Source of the DNA: Heloderma charlesbogerti
Taxonomy: Eukaryota; Chordata; Lepidosauria; Squamata; Helodermatidae
Reading direction: 5' to 3'
DNA: 64,000 nucleotides
NCBI GenBank assembly: GCA_026122225.1
Contig: JANEZZ010000307.1
Span: forward strand, 806,001 to 870,000
Part shown: piece after piece, positions 1-11,617 of the stretch
How positions within the stretch are numbered: position 1 is the stretch's first letter
Layout: every line of letters starts with the position of its first letter
Position numbers and translations under genes: made by a program
Notes under the pieces: model-generated
Databases searched by the model: none
Seen by the model: only the letters and a program-made list of their open reading frames with translations
What the model was told of the DNA's origin: nothing

Positions 1-1157
1 ATGTGCTTCCATTTAAAACTATGCATCTGAGGTGTTGAACCTCAGGCCTGGGGGGCCAGTCTTGCCCCTAGGATTCCTCGGAAGGCCACACCCACTTCCC
101 CACATCACCAGGTGTTTCCCACTCCCCACCATCATTTGGTGGTTTTCTGGTCTTTGCACAGCTTTTCCTCCGTTCTAAACAATTGAAATGCCTTCCCTAA
201 GGTTGCTACTGGCAGTAAGAGCTTTAAGCTAAATTATGCTGGTGCTTTTTGGCATTTTCACCCCACCCCCTTCACTTTCAGCCCCAAGAGCTGAAGCTTC
301 CCTGCAAATGAATTCAGCCGTCGGGCTGAAAGAGGTTTGACACCACTGCTGTAAACAGACCCATAGGCAGAAGTTTTATAGTGGTGGCAGTGTGGAGGGG
401 AGGGGCGTTTTAAGTCAATGGAAAATAGCCAAACTCTAAATAGAAGAAAACTCATCAGGTATTCTGCTTCTGAATTTGGACATTCCGCTTGACTTTCACA
501 CCTAATTGGAGCTCCCATGTCCAGAGGCGGTATACATCTAAATAGGAGATGCTGGGTGGTGGGGGTGGGATAATCAGGGGAGGCTTAGCCATCATGCCCT
601 GCTGTGGCCTTCCCAGAAGCATCTGGGTGGCCATTCTTGGAAACAGGATGCTGGACTAAATACATTGTTAGTCTGGAGGAACAAGGCAGTTCTTATGTTT
701 AAATTAAAGTTGATTAATTGATTCAATGATTGGTACTGGCTTCAAGATTTGTTGAGTCCTTGTGTACAGCACCCAAAGTGCTGCCCCCCCCACCCCCCAC
801 CCCCCAAGAGCCAGGACATGCAAACTGAATCCTCCGGGGTTGAATCTGATCTTTGTGGATACTCTGTGTCAGGAGGTAGGCAACATAGTGTCACGGGCAC
901 CAATACACTGGCAGAAAACTTCCACAGTGCCTGGCGAGGCACCCTACCCTTCCCCATTTTTTAAATTTAAAATTTGGGGGAGGGGGAATAATCAGCAGCC
1001 AGGATTGCTTAAAGTAAAGCAAGATCCTCCAGCCACTGCCATCTTCATTTCCCATGAATGCCGCTGGGTTGCATGTGAGGCTTAGAGACATTCTTAGGAA
1101 ATGAAGATGGCGGGCAGCTCCAGACTGATGCTTTCCTCTGAAGCATGCCCAGCCACC

Positions 1158-1182
1158 GAAGAAGAAGAAGAAGAAGAAGAAG
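1158..1182. repeat. (GAA)n microsatellite
   Basis: Eight consecutive GAA units read directly from the sequence. Confidence 0.9.
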
Positions 1183-1561
1183 GGTGGGGGAGAGAGAACC
1201 CGGTCACTACTGTCTGGTAAACTGAGGGAAGGGCTAAAGAGAGCAGCAGAGGGCTAGGGAGGGCAGTGGGAAGCCAGCTAGGAGCACCTGGAGTGTGGGG
1301 GAGGATTGTGTTCATGTATATCCGAATGGATGGGTGTTTGTGTGTGTGTGAGAAAGGGGTTGGGACTATCCCAAGAGGGCAGATTTTGGAGGGATCCCGA
1401 AAGAGAGAGAGCATTTTTTTTGGTCTGCTTGTAATGAGGAAGAGAATGAAGGGACATATGTGCTTGTGTGTATGCATGTGCATACATGGATGTTGTGTAT
1501 GTGTGAATGGATAGAGAGGTGGGAGTGAGAGAGTGCATGTGTGTATGGCTAGTGATCCCTG

Positions 1562-1563
<2 letters not shown>

Positions 1564-1608
<45 letters not shown>
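1564..1608. repeat. (GA)n microsatellite
   Basis: About 22 uninterrupted GA units, flanked by GT-rich and GA-rich degenerate sequence. Likely polymorphic in length. Confidence 0.95.
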
Positions 1609-1609
<1 letters not shown>

Positions 1610-2089
1610 ACAGATGCATATGTGCATGGGTGATAGTCCAGGGGGAGAATGAGTTGATTAGCAGAGAGGGGAGAGGAAAAGAAAAAGAAAAATTGCCTTC
1701 TGTGAAATGGGTTTCTGTTGGTGAGGAAAACTGGGTTCACAGAAATTGTTTTGTGTGTTGGGGCTCAGACCACACCTGCCTTTTTGGCCCGTTACGTGGC
1801 AGGACAGTTCATCAAATTTCCAAATGTGTCCCAAAAGGTTGGAGACCCTGCTCAGCATGGACTGGAGATGATAGCACAATTAGGGTGGAGGGCCCTCTGC
1901 TGTGCTTGGGGCCCCGGCAAATATTAAGTCTTGCCACCCTCTGGAGCCGGCCCTGTCAATGTCCTCGACCTACTTCTGAATAAACATGCACAGGATCAGG
2001 CCGAAAAGTCTTGCAACCCGGTTTAAAAAATTTAACCCACTTTTGTCCCTTTTAAAACGATCACATCTAATCACAAGACTCCTTTCAAG

Positions 2090-3010
2090 CTAACACTAAT
2101 CTCTCGCTCACACTCGGAGATCGCGGCGGCTTTCAGAGAAGAGCAGCCCTCGCACGTGATTTTTTTTTCCAAGAACAACAGTGGGGAACAAGAGCGGTCC
2201 TTCGTTTCAGAAGACACAAAAGGCTTCTCCTCTCGGGCCTGGGGGCTGAGCAAAGGGCTCATCCAGCGCCGTTCTCAACCGGTTCCCACAACAGCTTGGA
2301 AAAGGGGAGGGGAGAGGGGCCGTGGGGCCGCTCCGATCATTCATTCATTCATAGTCAGCGACTCTCCTCCCCTCCGAGGAAGGGAACGCCGTTCAATAGA
2401 CGCTGGGAGAGAGGGAGACGGAAACACACGCGAGCGAGCGAGCGAGCGGCGCGCGGAGCAGACGCGCGCAAAGGCGAGGAGCGGCTCCGAAGCCAACCCG
2501 CGCCCGGCTCAGGAACTCCCTTCCCTGCTCCCTCGCGCCGCCGCCGCCCTCTTCGTCGCGAAAGCCGGGGGGAAGCGAGCTGCCATGTCCTCCCCCGAGA
2601 ACGGCTTCTGTCGCCAGGAAATCACCAAGACGGTCTGGGAGGTGAGGGAGCGCTACCGGGAGCTGCAGTCGGTGGGCTCGGGAGCCTACGGCGCCGTCTG
2701 GTGAGTGGGCTGCCTGCAGAGGAAGTGGGGCGGGGAGGGCGCTCCGCGTCCGCCTCGGCCCTCTCCGGGGGGCGAGTACTGGACCTCGCAGCCCCGGAGG
2801 AGGAAGCTCTTCCTCCTCTCTTCTTGTCCCCGCACCGCCTCCGGCGCAGGACTCTGTCCCTGCCGCGGACAGGAACAATGGCCAGTTTCGTTTCCCTCCC
2901 TGCCTCAACTTCTGCTTTTCCACGGAGTGCGGCTGAGCGGGGCTGCGCGCAGATCCCGTGAAGGAAAGGGCGTGGGCGATGGTGGTCCATCCCTCGCTCG
3001 TCTTCCTACC
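2090..3010 (+). promoter_or_regulatory. MAPK12: CpG-rich promoter and first-exon region of MAPK12
   Basis: Base composition changes from AT-rich flanks to dense CpG here, including a run of GCGAGC-like units around 2429-2465. It covers the presumed 5' UTR, exon 1 and the start of intron 1. I see no clear TATA box upstream of the ATG, as is usual for a CpG-island promoter. The transcription start cannot be fixed from sequence alone. Confidence 0.75.
2585..2700 (+). CDS. MAPK12: MAPK12 coding exon 1 (residues 1-39, partial last codon)
   Basis: Encodes the N-terminal lobe start and the glycine-rich loop GSGAYGAV (residues 31-38). The ATG at 2585 sits in a gcc-ATG-t context with G at -3, and the peptide beginning MSSPENGF lines up with the known p38-gamma N terminus. 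The exon ends TG|gtgagt, splitting the Cys39 codon (phase 2). The same frame stays open upstream to an ATG at 2156, but nothing there resembles the family, so 2585 is preferred. Confidence 0.96.
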
Positions 3011-3797
3011 CGGTCCTCCAGTCTGACCGACTCAGTGGGTGCATCCCCCTCCCTGTCCTGCTCATCACACTAGCTGCTGGGGGCGGGCATTGAATTTGAA
3101 CCCAGGACTTTGAGCCGCTAGTGGGACTTCGGCTTATTTGAGGGCCAGCTCTCCTAACTTTTGCTGTTCCATACTGAAATATAAAAATACAAAAATTCTG
3201 TCTAGGTAAAGATCAGGGGGAAGCGATATTCTATGATTATGGGGTGGGGGACGTAATACAGACTTCTGACTTCTGTGTCGAGAAAGACATATTTGAAGTT
3301 CTGCCTTGAAAACATTTTGGGACATTATGCACGCATGTGGGAATTTCATATTTGAAATAAATAATACAGAAATGTAGTCATATAAGCATCTATGGGGAAA
3401 TTTTAATTCCCCCGCCTCCCGAAAATATTTTCTTGCAAGATGTGCCATTTAGACCCTCTGGAAGTGACTCACCCTTTTGTCTTACTTATAGTGCTGATAG
3501 GAACTTCCTGGTGTGTGTTGGGGTGGGTGAGGATCAAAATTTCCTTTTAGAGAAGCGATTCCCAATCATTTCTGAGACGCTATATAGGTCTTTTCCTGGC
3601 AGGTTTCTGTCCTATGCCTTTAATAGCTGCATAACAGAATTCACAGGTTGGGCTTTTTCCCATCATTGCATTGCTGTGGTTCACCTGATGAATTTCTGCC
3701 TCTTGTTAAATGCCAAAGAAGACCCCTGCCAGGGGAAGGGAAAAAGAACCTCGTCTTTAATTGCCTCCAGCACACTGTGGGGATTGATCTCACTAGT

Positions 3798-3880
3798 GCA
3801 GGGGTGGGCAACTTGTGACCCTCCAGATATTTTGGCCTACAACTCCCATCAGCCCTAGCCAGCTTATGGGAGTTGTAGGG
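3798..3880. mobile_element. Palindromic MITE remnant (Chompy-like)
   Basis: Left arm begins caggggtgggcaacttgtg and runs through ctacaactcccatcagccct. A shortened right arm repeats gggagttgtagg. The same arm recurs at 14605, 18092, 30645 and 48110. It resembles the Chompy-type foldback MITE of reptiles; the name is from memory. Confidence 0.6.
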
Positions 3881-5254
3881 AGTTCTGAGGAAATTGCACC
3901 TCTAGAACCAGTTATGGGTCAGACACAGGAAGGTGTTAGAGCAAAAAATATAGACTTTCAGATATGGAATGATCTACAGAAAGGACTGTGTGGACTAGAT
4001 AAGGTTCCTTTCAGTGACTACCATTCAAGTGCCTTACAGCTTGATGTCTTTGCAGTTCCTTCTGTTTCTCGTATTCCACTGACAAGTCCTGTGAAACTTG
4101 GCCACCCATACATAAATAGGCACAAAGAAATGTGTGGCCAGACACAGGGTACTTCCCATATTACATGGGGCAGGGAATTGGACACACTCTTGTATTATTT
4201 TGGTTTTAAATTTTTTTTCTTGTGTTGCCTTAAGAAGGCTTGCCCTGAAAGGTGGGATAGAAATATCAGAAATAAATACATAAAATATGCTGATTTAAGG
4301 CCTTCATAAGAACATTAGAAGAACTGTGCTGGATCAGGGGAAATTAGCACATGGATATGCCCTTAAAGCAACATAGGAGTGTTCTGTCATCTTGCATTCC
4401 TATCTACAATCCTTTTAAAATGTAACACCATTAAGATATGCCTGCCTTTGAAGGTAACTGAAGTTCTTTTTAAAATGCTGGCTTGCCCATGGCTTCCTGG
4501 ATGGTATTCTGCATATGTTACCCCCTTTCACAAGTTTTTAGACACAGAAGAGAGAGGTGGCTCTTGGGGTCTTGGCACAGTCCATGTTCGCTCTTCTTTT
4601 CCCCTCTATTCTTATCGATTATTTTGTGACAAGGAAAGAGAGAGAAAAATTCTTGAGAAGTTGAACCCATATTCTTGGAAGCCTTAATATAGGAATCAGT
4701 TATTCATATAAGATTTCCAAGGACGAATCTATTAACAGGATCCTGGATAACATGGCTTACCTATTGCAGTGTAATATTTCCACATTTATGTGCTTGCAGG
4801 ATCATTTCACTTATTGATTACATCAGTTTTAAATGTTACATCTGAATGAATTCTAAAAAAAATGCATGGATAAACTTTATCCTTTGTGAATATTCACATT
4901 TTGGGCGGGGGGGGCAGCGGTAGCTATTTCTATTGGCTTCTCACTGCACCGTTCCACATGTTGACATGTTCTAGGAGTGCTCCTTGGTCAATATTTCACA
5001 TTCCAGGTGTTTATACTGCCTGCTATTTTTAGGCCTGTTTTGTGTCACACCTTTCTTTACAAGCGAAGATGACCTTTTAATATCTTTCTAAGAAATTCAA
5101 GGGCAGTAGAGGTGACATAGATATTCTGTGAGAGAGCTCTAGCATACAGAACAGCTTGGGAGATTGAAAGTATTCATTGTCACCTGAAGGAGTGTGAGAT
5201 CGGGGCTTCTTGAGGGTGGAGGACTTTGAATAGCAAAGGTGAGGGGCCACAGAT

Positions 5255-5430
5255 GTACATAGGAGGCTGCCTTATATCGAGTCGGACCATTGGCTCATCT
5301 AGCTCAATATTGTCTGCACTGATTGGCAGCAGCTCTCCAGAGTTTCAGACACAAGTCTTTCCCCAGCCTCCTTGAATATGCCAAGGATTGAACCTGGGAC
5401 AAAGTATATGCTGCTTAGTTATGGCTGCTG
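5255..5430 (-). mobile_element. tRNA-derived SINE, minus strand, tRNA end degraded
   Basis: Contains the body seen in the copies at 30595 and 42205: gaccattggctcatctagctc, then a Leu-rich-like filler and aaggattgaacctgggac, the inverse of a B box. The tRNA-like A box at the right end is mutated (cttagttatggctgc). Confidence 0.6.
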
Positions 5431-6182
5431 AGAGGAAGGGCCCCCCCAAAAAACTCATGAAGACCCATGTAGCATCCTGATTTACAAATGAGTGAATTAA
5501 AGCATCAAAACTGGGGGTGGGGGGATTTTTAAGTTGTCATTTTAGGTTCTACTCTCAGTAGCTGAGGACAACCAATTGAGGGGTGAGGGTATGTGAAGAA
5601 CATAGCAACCGTCATGCTCTGGATTTCTGTTTGTCCTCAGCTGGTCAGCAGAGGCAAGAAATAGGAAAGTAAAACATTTAGGTGCTGGGTTCTAGGGAAT
5701 ACCATTCTTGCAATAACAACGTTATCTCCTGCCTACCACCGCAACTTATCCCTTATCTCTTGGCTCTGCTGATTGTTCTTCTTGCTGTGTTTGTGGGGGT
5801 TGGGCAGTGAATGAAGCACAGCACTGCTGAGGCAGGAAAATCTGGCCTCACAGGAGGCATCACGTTAGAGTCCACATTGTGCATTTTATCAGCCGACATG
5901 TATTAAAATGTTGTATCTGCCATGGTACCTTCAAGCTCTATAACGTTGATCTGTCTTATCCACCCAACTCTAACCACAGAGTGGTTTAGCTTATTGGGTT
6001 ACAATCTAGTCCCAAACCCACTGTGACAAGGGTGGGGATAGAGTGGCTCTATCTTTTGGGGGAGGGGACATGGTTCAGTGGTAAACACATGCTGGCATCT
6101 TGAGTTCCAAAGAAAGAGGTGGCAGGTGATGGGGAAGATGTCTGCTTGAGATCCTGGGGAGCCACTACTAGTCAGAGTAGAC

Positions 6183-6637
6183 TAGGGGTGTTGAACCCCC
6201 TTCAGCCTGAGGGCCACATTCAATTTCAGAGAAACTCTCAGTGGCTGCATTTCAGTGATGGGTGGGGCCAAAGGCAAAAAGGGTGGAGCCAACTGCAAAA
6301 TTGCTGAAGGGAGCAATTCTATGCATGTTTAGATAGAAAAAAGTCCTACAACTCCCAGCATTCCCCAGGTAGCCTGGCTGGCTGGGGAATGCTGGGAGTT
6401 GTAGGACTTTTTTTCTGTCTAAACACACAGAGGATTGCATCCTTATGTTCTTACTGTAAGTAACTAAACCTTAGGAGAGACATTTCAGCCTTTAGAATGG
6501 GACAGGGGAAGTTCAAAGGCTGGAAAGCCACCAAACAATCTGTGGTTGGGGCAAAGAGGTGGGGGCCATCTGGAGGTCAGGTTTTGGCCCCCAGGTAGGC
6601 CAGATTTAGCCTGTGGGTCTAAGGTTCAACACCCCTG
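6183..6637. mobile_element. hAT-like MITE with 8-bp target duplication
   Basis: Starts tAGGGGTGTTGAACC and ends with its inverse, GGTTCAACACCCCTg. It is flanked by identical GAGTAGAC at 6175-6182 and 6638-6645. Eight-base duplications and CAGGG-type ends are typical of hAT transposons. There is no transposase, so it is non-autonomous. It carries another palindromic element inside (6312-6445). Confidence 0.8.
6312..6445. mobile_element. Near-perfect palindromic MITE inside the hAT MITE
   Basis: Arms aaagtcctacaactcccagc / gctgggagttgtaggacttt enclose a loop of about 15 bp. The outer arms are caattctatgcatgtttaga and gtctaaacacacagaggattg. A half copy occurs at about 40705-40750. Expected to form a strong hairpin. 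Confidence 0.75.
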
Positions 6638-7023
6638 GAGTAGACAATACTGGGATCGATGGACAAATAGTCTGATCCAATATAAGGGTTAGGGTTACAG
6701 TACATTTCTGTAACTGACTGTCCATCCACTCATTTCTGCTCTGAACAAATGAGTAAGCAAGCTACTTTGTCATTAGTGCCAGGTTAAGAAGGGGAGGTTG
6801 GAGGTAGTTTCTGACGCTCACCCATCCTTATTCATTCACACTCATCCTGTCTGTGGCAGAAGCAGTGAAGGCAGGAGTTGAATTTTGCCACCCTTGCCTG
6901 GTTGCTCCTCGAGACTTCTCCCTCGACTTGGCCAGTGAACATGCTGTCTCTGTTTGAGGAGATACAACTTTACCCTTCTGTCTAGCTTTGATTTACAGAA
7001 TTTCTGTTCCCATTTCCTTTAAG

Positions 7024-7153
7024 CTCAGCTATTGACAGGAAAAGTGGAACCAAAGTAGCTATCAAGAAGTTGTACCGTCCCTTTCAATCTGAGCTTTTTG
7101 CCAAACGAGCCTACCGGGAATTGCGGCTCCTGAAACACATGAAACATGAAAAC
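7024..7153 (+). CDS. MAPK12: MAPK12 coding exon 2 (residues 39-82)
   Basis: Carries the ATP-anchoring VAIKK motif (Lys53) and the alpha-C helix with Glu71 in RAYREL, the salt-bridge pair of the active kinase. Acceptor tttaag, donor AAC|gtgagt, 130 nt, ending in phase 0 after KHEN. The phrase [20 protein letters not shown] is characteristic of p38 kinases. Confidence 0.97.
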
Positions 7154-7781
7154 GTGAGTACAAACGTCAGCAAACCTCTCTTCCTCTGCTCATCCTACAC
7201 TTTAGGAAGTTCGCTCGTGCACGCTGTGTCTGGTATTAGAGCTGTAATGGGAAATATTTCAAATGTGTTAACACCTGACTAGATGTCTATTTTTTAAATC
7301 ATTGCATCTTCATACAAAATCTGACGTATATTTGTGGATGTCTTTAAAAAATAAAGGCAAGGTGTCCATATTATATGTACAAAACTTACTGCTCTTATCC
7401 CAAACATCCTCTCATATCTTTATTTATACATATGTGCAAATATATATAATGTCTGTGAATATCTTCATATTTCTACCTATAATCATTCTATTACATTAGT
7501 AAGTGTGCCAGCTCCCCTTGTTCCAAACTATTCTGTTTCTACCATTTACAACTTTCATTAAATTGCAGCTGTTTGTGACAGTAAAAAGTCTACCATGCTT
7601 TCCGTATTCCCATAATATGAATAATAGGAAGGTCAAAAATAGATGTTTAAAATATTAAACGAGCAGGATGTGATGGTAACATCAAATGCTAGTAAAGACA
7701 GCTTACACCACTCCATGCTCCTTTTCCGAGCATGGAGCGCAGGGCCGTTCTGTTGCATATCTATATCTGGGCAAATACAAT

Positions 7782-7880
7782 GGCTTGGATCCTAACCGTG
7801 CAAACGTATACATATCTGCTCAGAAGTAAGCCCCATTGAGTTTTGTGGGGCTTACATCCAGATCTGGGTATAGGATTATA
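7782..7880. repeat. Short squamate interspersed repeat (cagaagtaag type)
   Basis: Contains ctcagaagtaagccccattg and tggggcttacatccagatc, ending gtataggattatagcct. The same words recur at 11618-11696, 17697-17790, 18803-18995, 32235-32340 and 62531-62655. Partly palindromic; class unknown to me. Confidence 0.6.
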
Positions 7881-8576
7881 GCCTCAGATAAGTTAACTTA
7901 AAGACATTAATGAAAGGGAAGTTTCCCATCCCCTCTCCCCTGGAGCCACCTGAGCCTCCCAAAAAGCCTCTCTGAAGAGTAGGGGGACTCCTGTTAATGT
8001 AGAATGGGCATGGGTAGCTGCTGGGAGGAGCAGGGGGTGGGAAATTTTCCTTCCATGAACTTAAATTAACATCTTAGAATCCAAATCTCAGGGCCAAACT
8101 AAATATCCCTTTAAGCATGCATAGTGGAGTCATACATGCTGCTTTTATTTACTCTCCCGTACCAACCACTGATGCCGAAGAAGCTGAGGTTGATCGGTTC
8201 TATGAAGACCTACAACACCTTCTAGAACTAACACCAAAAATATGTCCTCTTCATCATAGGGGATTGGAATGCTAAAGTAGGAAGTCAAGAAATCACCGGG
8301 ATAACAGGCAAGCATGGCCTTGGTGTACAAAATGAAGCAGGACGAAGGCTAATAGAGTTTTGCCAAGAGAACACGCTGATCATTGCAAACACTCTTTTCC
8401 AACAGCACAAGAGGCGACTCGACACATGGACATCACCAGATGGTCAATATCGAAATCAGATTGATTATGTCCTTTGCAGCCAAAGATGGAGAAGCTCTAT
8501 ACAGTCAGTCAAAACAAGACCTGGAGCTGACTGTGGCTCAGATCATGAGCTTCTTGTTGCAAAATTTCGGCTTAAA

Positions 8577-9290
8577 TTGAAGAACGTAGGGAAAACCGCT
8601 AAACCATTCAGGTATGACCTAAATCATATCCCTTATGAATATACAGTGGAGGTGACGAATATATTTAAGGGATTAGACCTGATAGACAGAGTGCCTGAGG
8701 AACTATGGACGGAGGTCCGTAACATTGTTCAGGAGGCAGCAACAAAATCCATCCCAAAGAAAAAGAAATGCAAGAAAGCCAAGTGGCTGTCTGATGAGGC
8801 TTTACAAGTAGCTCACGAAAGAAGGGAAGCGAAAAGCAAGGGAGAAAGGGGAAGATATATCCAACTGAATGCAGAGTTCCAGAGAATAGCAAGGAGAGAC
8901 AAGAAGGCCTTCTTAAATGAACAATGCAAAGAAATCGAGGAAAACAACAGAATGGGAAAGACTAGAGATCTTTTCAAGAAAATCGGCGATCTCAAGGGAA
9001 CGTTTTATGCAAAGACAGGCATGATAAAGGACAAAGAAGGCAGGGACCTAAGAGGAGCAGATGAGATTAAGAAGAGGTGGAAAGAATACACAGAAGAACT
9101 ATACAGGAAAGATCTGAATGTCCCTGATAGCCATGATAGTGCGGTCACTGAACTTGAGCCGGACATCCTAGAGAGTGAAATCAAGTGGGCCTTAGGAAGC
9201 ATTAGTAACAACAAAGCTAGCGGAGATGACAGTATTCCAGCTGAGCTATTTAAAATCCTAAAAGATGATGCTGTTGCTGCACTCAATATG
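8577..9290 (+). pseudogene. BovB ORF fragment: post-endonuclease linker and RT N-terminal region
   Basis: The longest intact piece of the BovB polyprotein, about 238 codons up to ILKDDAVAALN. The frame then shifts, and the RT continues in the next frame (from about 9265) as HSICQHIWNTQQWPQDW. No function remains in this broken copy. Confidence 0.85.
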
Positions 9291-10148
9291 CCAACACATT
9301 TGGAACACTCAACAGTGGCCACAAGACTGGGAAAGGTCAGTTTACATTCGAATTCCAAAGAAGGGCAACGCCAAAGAGTGTTCAAACTACTGCACAATTG
9401 CGCTCATTTCACATGCCAGCAAGGTGATGCTCAAAATCCTACAAGCTAGGCTTCAGCAGTATGCGAACCGAGAACTACCGGAAGTACAAGCTGGGTTTCG
9501 AAGAGGCAGAGGAACTAGAGATCAAATCGCCAACATTCGCTGCATCATGGAGAAAACAAGAGCATTCCAGAAAAACGTCTATTTCTGCTTCATTATGCTA
9601 TTTCAATACGCTAAAGCCTTTGATTGTGTGGATCACAACAAACTGTGGCAAATTCTGAAAGAGATGGGGGTATGAGACCACCTTACCTGTCTCCTGAGAA
9701 ACCTGTACGAGGGACAAGAAGCAACAGTAAGAACCGGAGATGGAACAACCGATTGGTTCCAAATTGGGAAAGGAGTACAACAATGCTGCATATTGTCGCC
9801 CTGCTTATTTAACTTATATGCAGAGTACATCATGAGAAACGCCGGATTGGATAAATCACAGGTCGGAATTAAGATTGCCGGGAGAATTATCAACAACCTC
9901 AGATACGCAGACGATACCACCCTAATGGCAGAAAGCGAAAAGGATCTAAAGACCTCTTGTTGAGGGTGAAAGAGGAGAGTGCAAAAGCTGGTTTGAAACT
10001 CAACATTAAAAAAACGAAGATCATGGCATCTGGCCCCATCACTTCCTGGCATATGGAAGGGGAAGAAATGGAAGCAGTGACAGATTTTACTTTCTTGGGC
10101 TCCAAGATCACCACAGACGGTGACTGTAGCCATTAAATTAAAAGACGC

Positions 10149-10672
10149 TTGCCCCTTGGGAGGAAAGCTATGGCAAACCTAGACAGCATAGTAAGAAGCA
10201 GAGACATCACCTTTCCGACATATGTCCGTCTAATCAAAGCTATGGTTTTCCCAGTAGCAACGTATGGCTGTGAGAGCTGGACTATAAGGAAGATTGAGCG
10301 CCGAAGAATTGATGCTTTCGAACTGTGGTGCTGGAGAAGACTCTTACAAGTCCCCTGGACTGCAAGGAGGTCAAATCAGTCAACCCTAAAGGAAATCAAC
10401 CCTGACTGCTCATTGGAAGGACAGATACTGAAGCTGAAGCTCAAATATTTTGGCCACCTAATGCGAAGAGAAAACTCTCTGGAAAAGACCCTGATGCTGG
10501 GAAAGACTGAAGGCAAAAGGAGAAGGGGACGGCAGAGGATGAGATGGCTAGATAGCATCACTGATGCAATGAATATGGACTTGAGCACGCTCCAGGAGAG
10601 AGTGCAGGACAGGAAGGCCTGGCGTGCTATGGTCCATAGGGTTACAAAGAGTCGGACACGACTGAACAACAA
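10149..10672 (+). pseudogene. BovB ORF fragment: C-terminal domain to stop
   Basis: Open from LGRKAMANLDSIVRSRDITF through the RTE C-terminal region (LMRRENSLEKTLMLGK, RRRGRQRMRWLDSITDAM) to the element end at SRTRLN. The (AAC)n tail extends the frame as poly-Asn. It lies downstream of the catalytic core. Confidence 0.85.
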
Positions 10673-10686
10673 CAACAACAACAACA
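10665..10686. repeat. (AAC)n tail of BovB
   Basis: Seven AAC units terminate the BovB LINE. This microsatellite was probably created by retrotransposition. Confidence 0.9.
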
Positions 10687-11617
10687 CATGCACAGCTCCG
10701 ACTCAGATTGGGTCCACTGCACTTTGGGGGAGGAGGGTTCAAGCTTTCCCCCCACCTGCAGGAATTTCAGGATGAAAATAGGGTGGGAGAGAGCTTAAAC
10801 CCTCCTCTCCTGGAGTGCCATGGTTCTGATCCAAATAGGGGCCACACACACTTAAATAGGTAATGGTGTCCCCAACCAGTCGTGTCTGACTCTAGGGTGT
10901 GGTGCTCATCTCCATTTCTAAGCCGAAGAGCCAGCACTGTCCGAAGATGCTTCCGTGGTCATGTGGCCGGCATGACTGAACACCGAGGTGCATGGAACGC
11001 TGTTACCTTTCCCGCCGAAGCGGTACCTATTTATCTACTTGCAATTTCTTGCTTTCGAACTGCTGGGTTGGCAGGAGAGTAAATCAAAGTCGCATGCATA
11101 GTGGACATTTTCATTTAGCCCTGCTTTGGGACCATTTCCTTCTGCCCCAGCAGCCCCCCACACCCCACCTCACATTGTTCAGGGGGGTCTCCAACCCTCC
11201 AGGGAGGCCTTTCAAGGGGTGCAGGTGGCTGCAGTGGGGAGTAGAGGTTGGGAAACTTTCCTTCCTTTACTTAACTTACCGTAGAATCCAAGACATTGTA
11301 TGAATGGAGCTATCACATATATGGCTGGTAGTGATCCTTATGCTCATAGTGTATTTTATATTAATGCATCCTTATACATATAAGGATAAAAATGTATTGT
11401 GTGGTCTATTCTACAGAACAGCAAGAAGGTAAGACATTTTAGAGGAATGTTGGTGAGTTAAGATGATAGTCTGACAGTTTTTTGAAATATCGAAACAGGT
11501 TATTTTTGTAGAGTTTTAAAATACAGACTTGATTATAACAATGGGTCCAATCCAGAAGAATGTTAAACATGCTTCAGTATCATTAAAATTCAGTAGCATT
11601 GCAGCTGAATTATGTAT

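Larger units (their letters stand above)
1..2089. other. Upstream flank: repeats, no gene recognised
   Basis: Holds a probable hAT-like MITE at about 27-348: the ends carry GAGGTGTTGAACCTCAGG and, inverted, GAAAGAGGTTTGACACC, the same terminal type as the element at 6183-6637. It also holds simple repeats at 1158-1182 and 1564-1608. Frames open across the GA repeat are low-complexity artefacts. I see no MAPK11 exon here, although MAPK11 lies just 5' of MAPK12 in mammals. Confidence 0.6.
6055..6690 (+). mobile_element. tRNA-derived SINE split by a MITE
   Basis: Plus-strand copy of the same SINE. The A-box-like tggttcagtggtaaac lies near 6070-6086 and a B-box-like tgagttccaa follows. The body continues to cagagtagac at 6182, then resumes at 6638 with gagtagacaatactggg and ctgatccaatata. 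The intervening 455 bp are a separate insertion flanked by an exact 8-bp duplication. Confidence 0.7.
2701..7023 (+). other. MAPK12: MAPK12 intron 1
   Basis: A 4.3 kb intron. Contents: Chompy-like palindromic remnant (3798-3880), an L2/CR1-type 3' tail (about 4190-4290, ending in aaataaatacataaaa), a minus-strand SINE (5255-5430), and a plus-strand SINE with nested MITEs (6055-6690). The rest (2900-3790, 4290-5250, 5430-6050, 6690-7020) shows no coding potential or feature I recognise. Confidence 0.8.
8135..10686 (+). mobile_element. BovB (RTE-clade) LINE, 5'-truncated, degraded ORF
   Basis: Frames read the C-terminal half of an APE-type endonuclease (about 8140-8575, with GDWNAKVGSQE and QIDYVLCSQRW), the linker IPKKKKCKKAKWLS, then a reverse transcriptase with KASGDDSIPAELF, QAGFRRGRGTRDQIANIR and the catalytic YADD at 9904-9915. 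The RTE C-terminal part (YGCESWTI, FELWCWRRLL) follows. The 3' end carries the BovB signature caaagagtcggacacgactg and an (AAC)n tail. Frameshifts near 9255, 9600, 9670 and 9960 break it. BovB is known for horizontal transfer among squamates and ruminants. Confidence 0.93.

Noticed and set aside
1094..1627. Long frames on both strands across the GA and GT-rich region
   Set aside because: Ser-Leu and Arg-Glu runs come from the microsatellite. No domain, no splice or promoter context.
2393..3073. Several overlapping frames of over 100 codons on both strands around exon 1
   Set aside because: GC-rich CpG-island sequence has few stops. Only the frame that joins exon 2 has homology.
8145..8330. 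Minus-strand 61-codon frame over the BovB start
   Set aside because: Shadow of the BovB endonuclease on the other strand.
10548..10775. Frames with poly-Asn or poly-Val
   Set aside because: Translation of the BovB (AAC)n tail.
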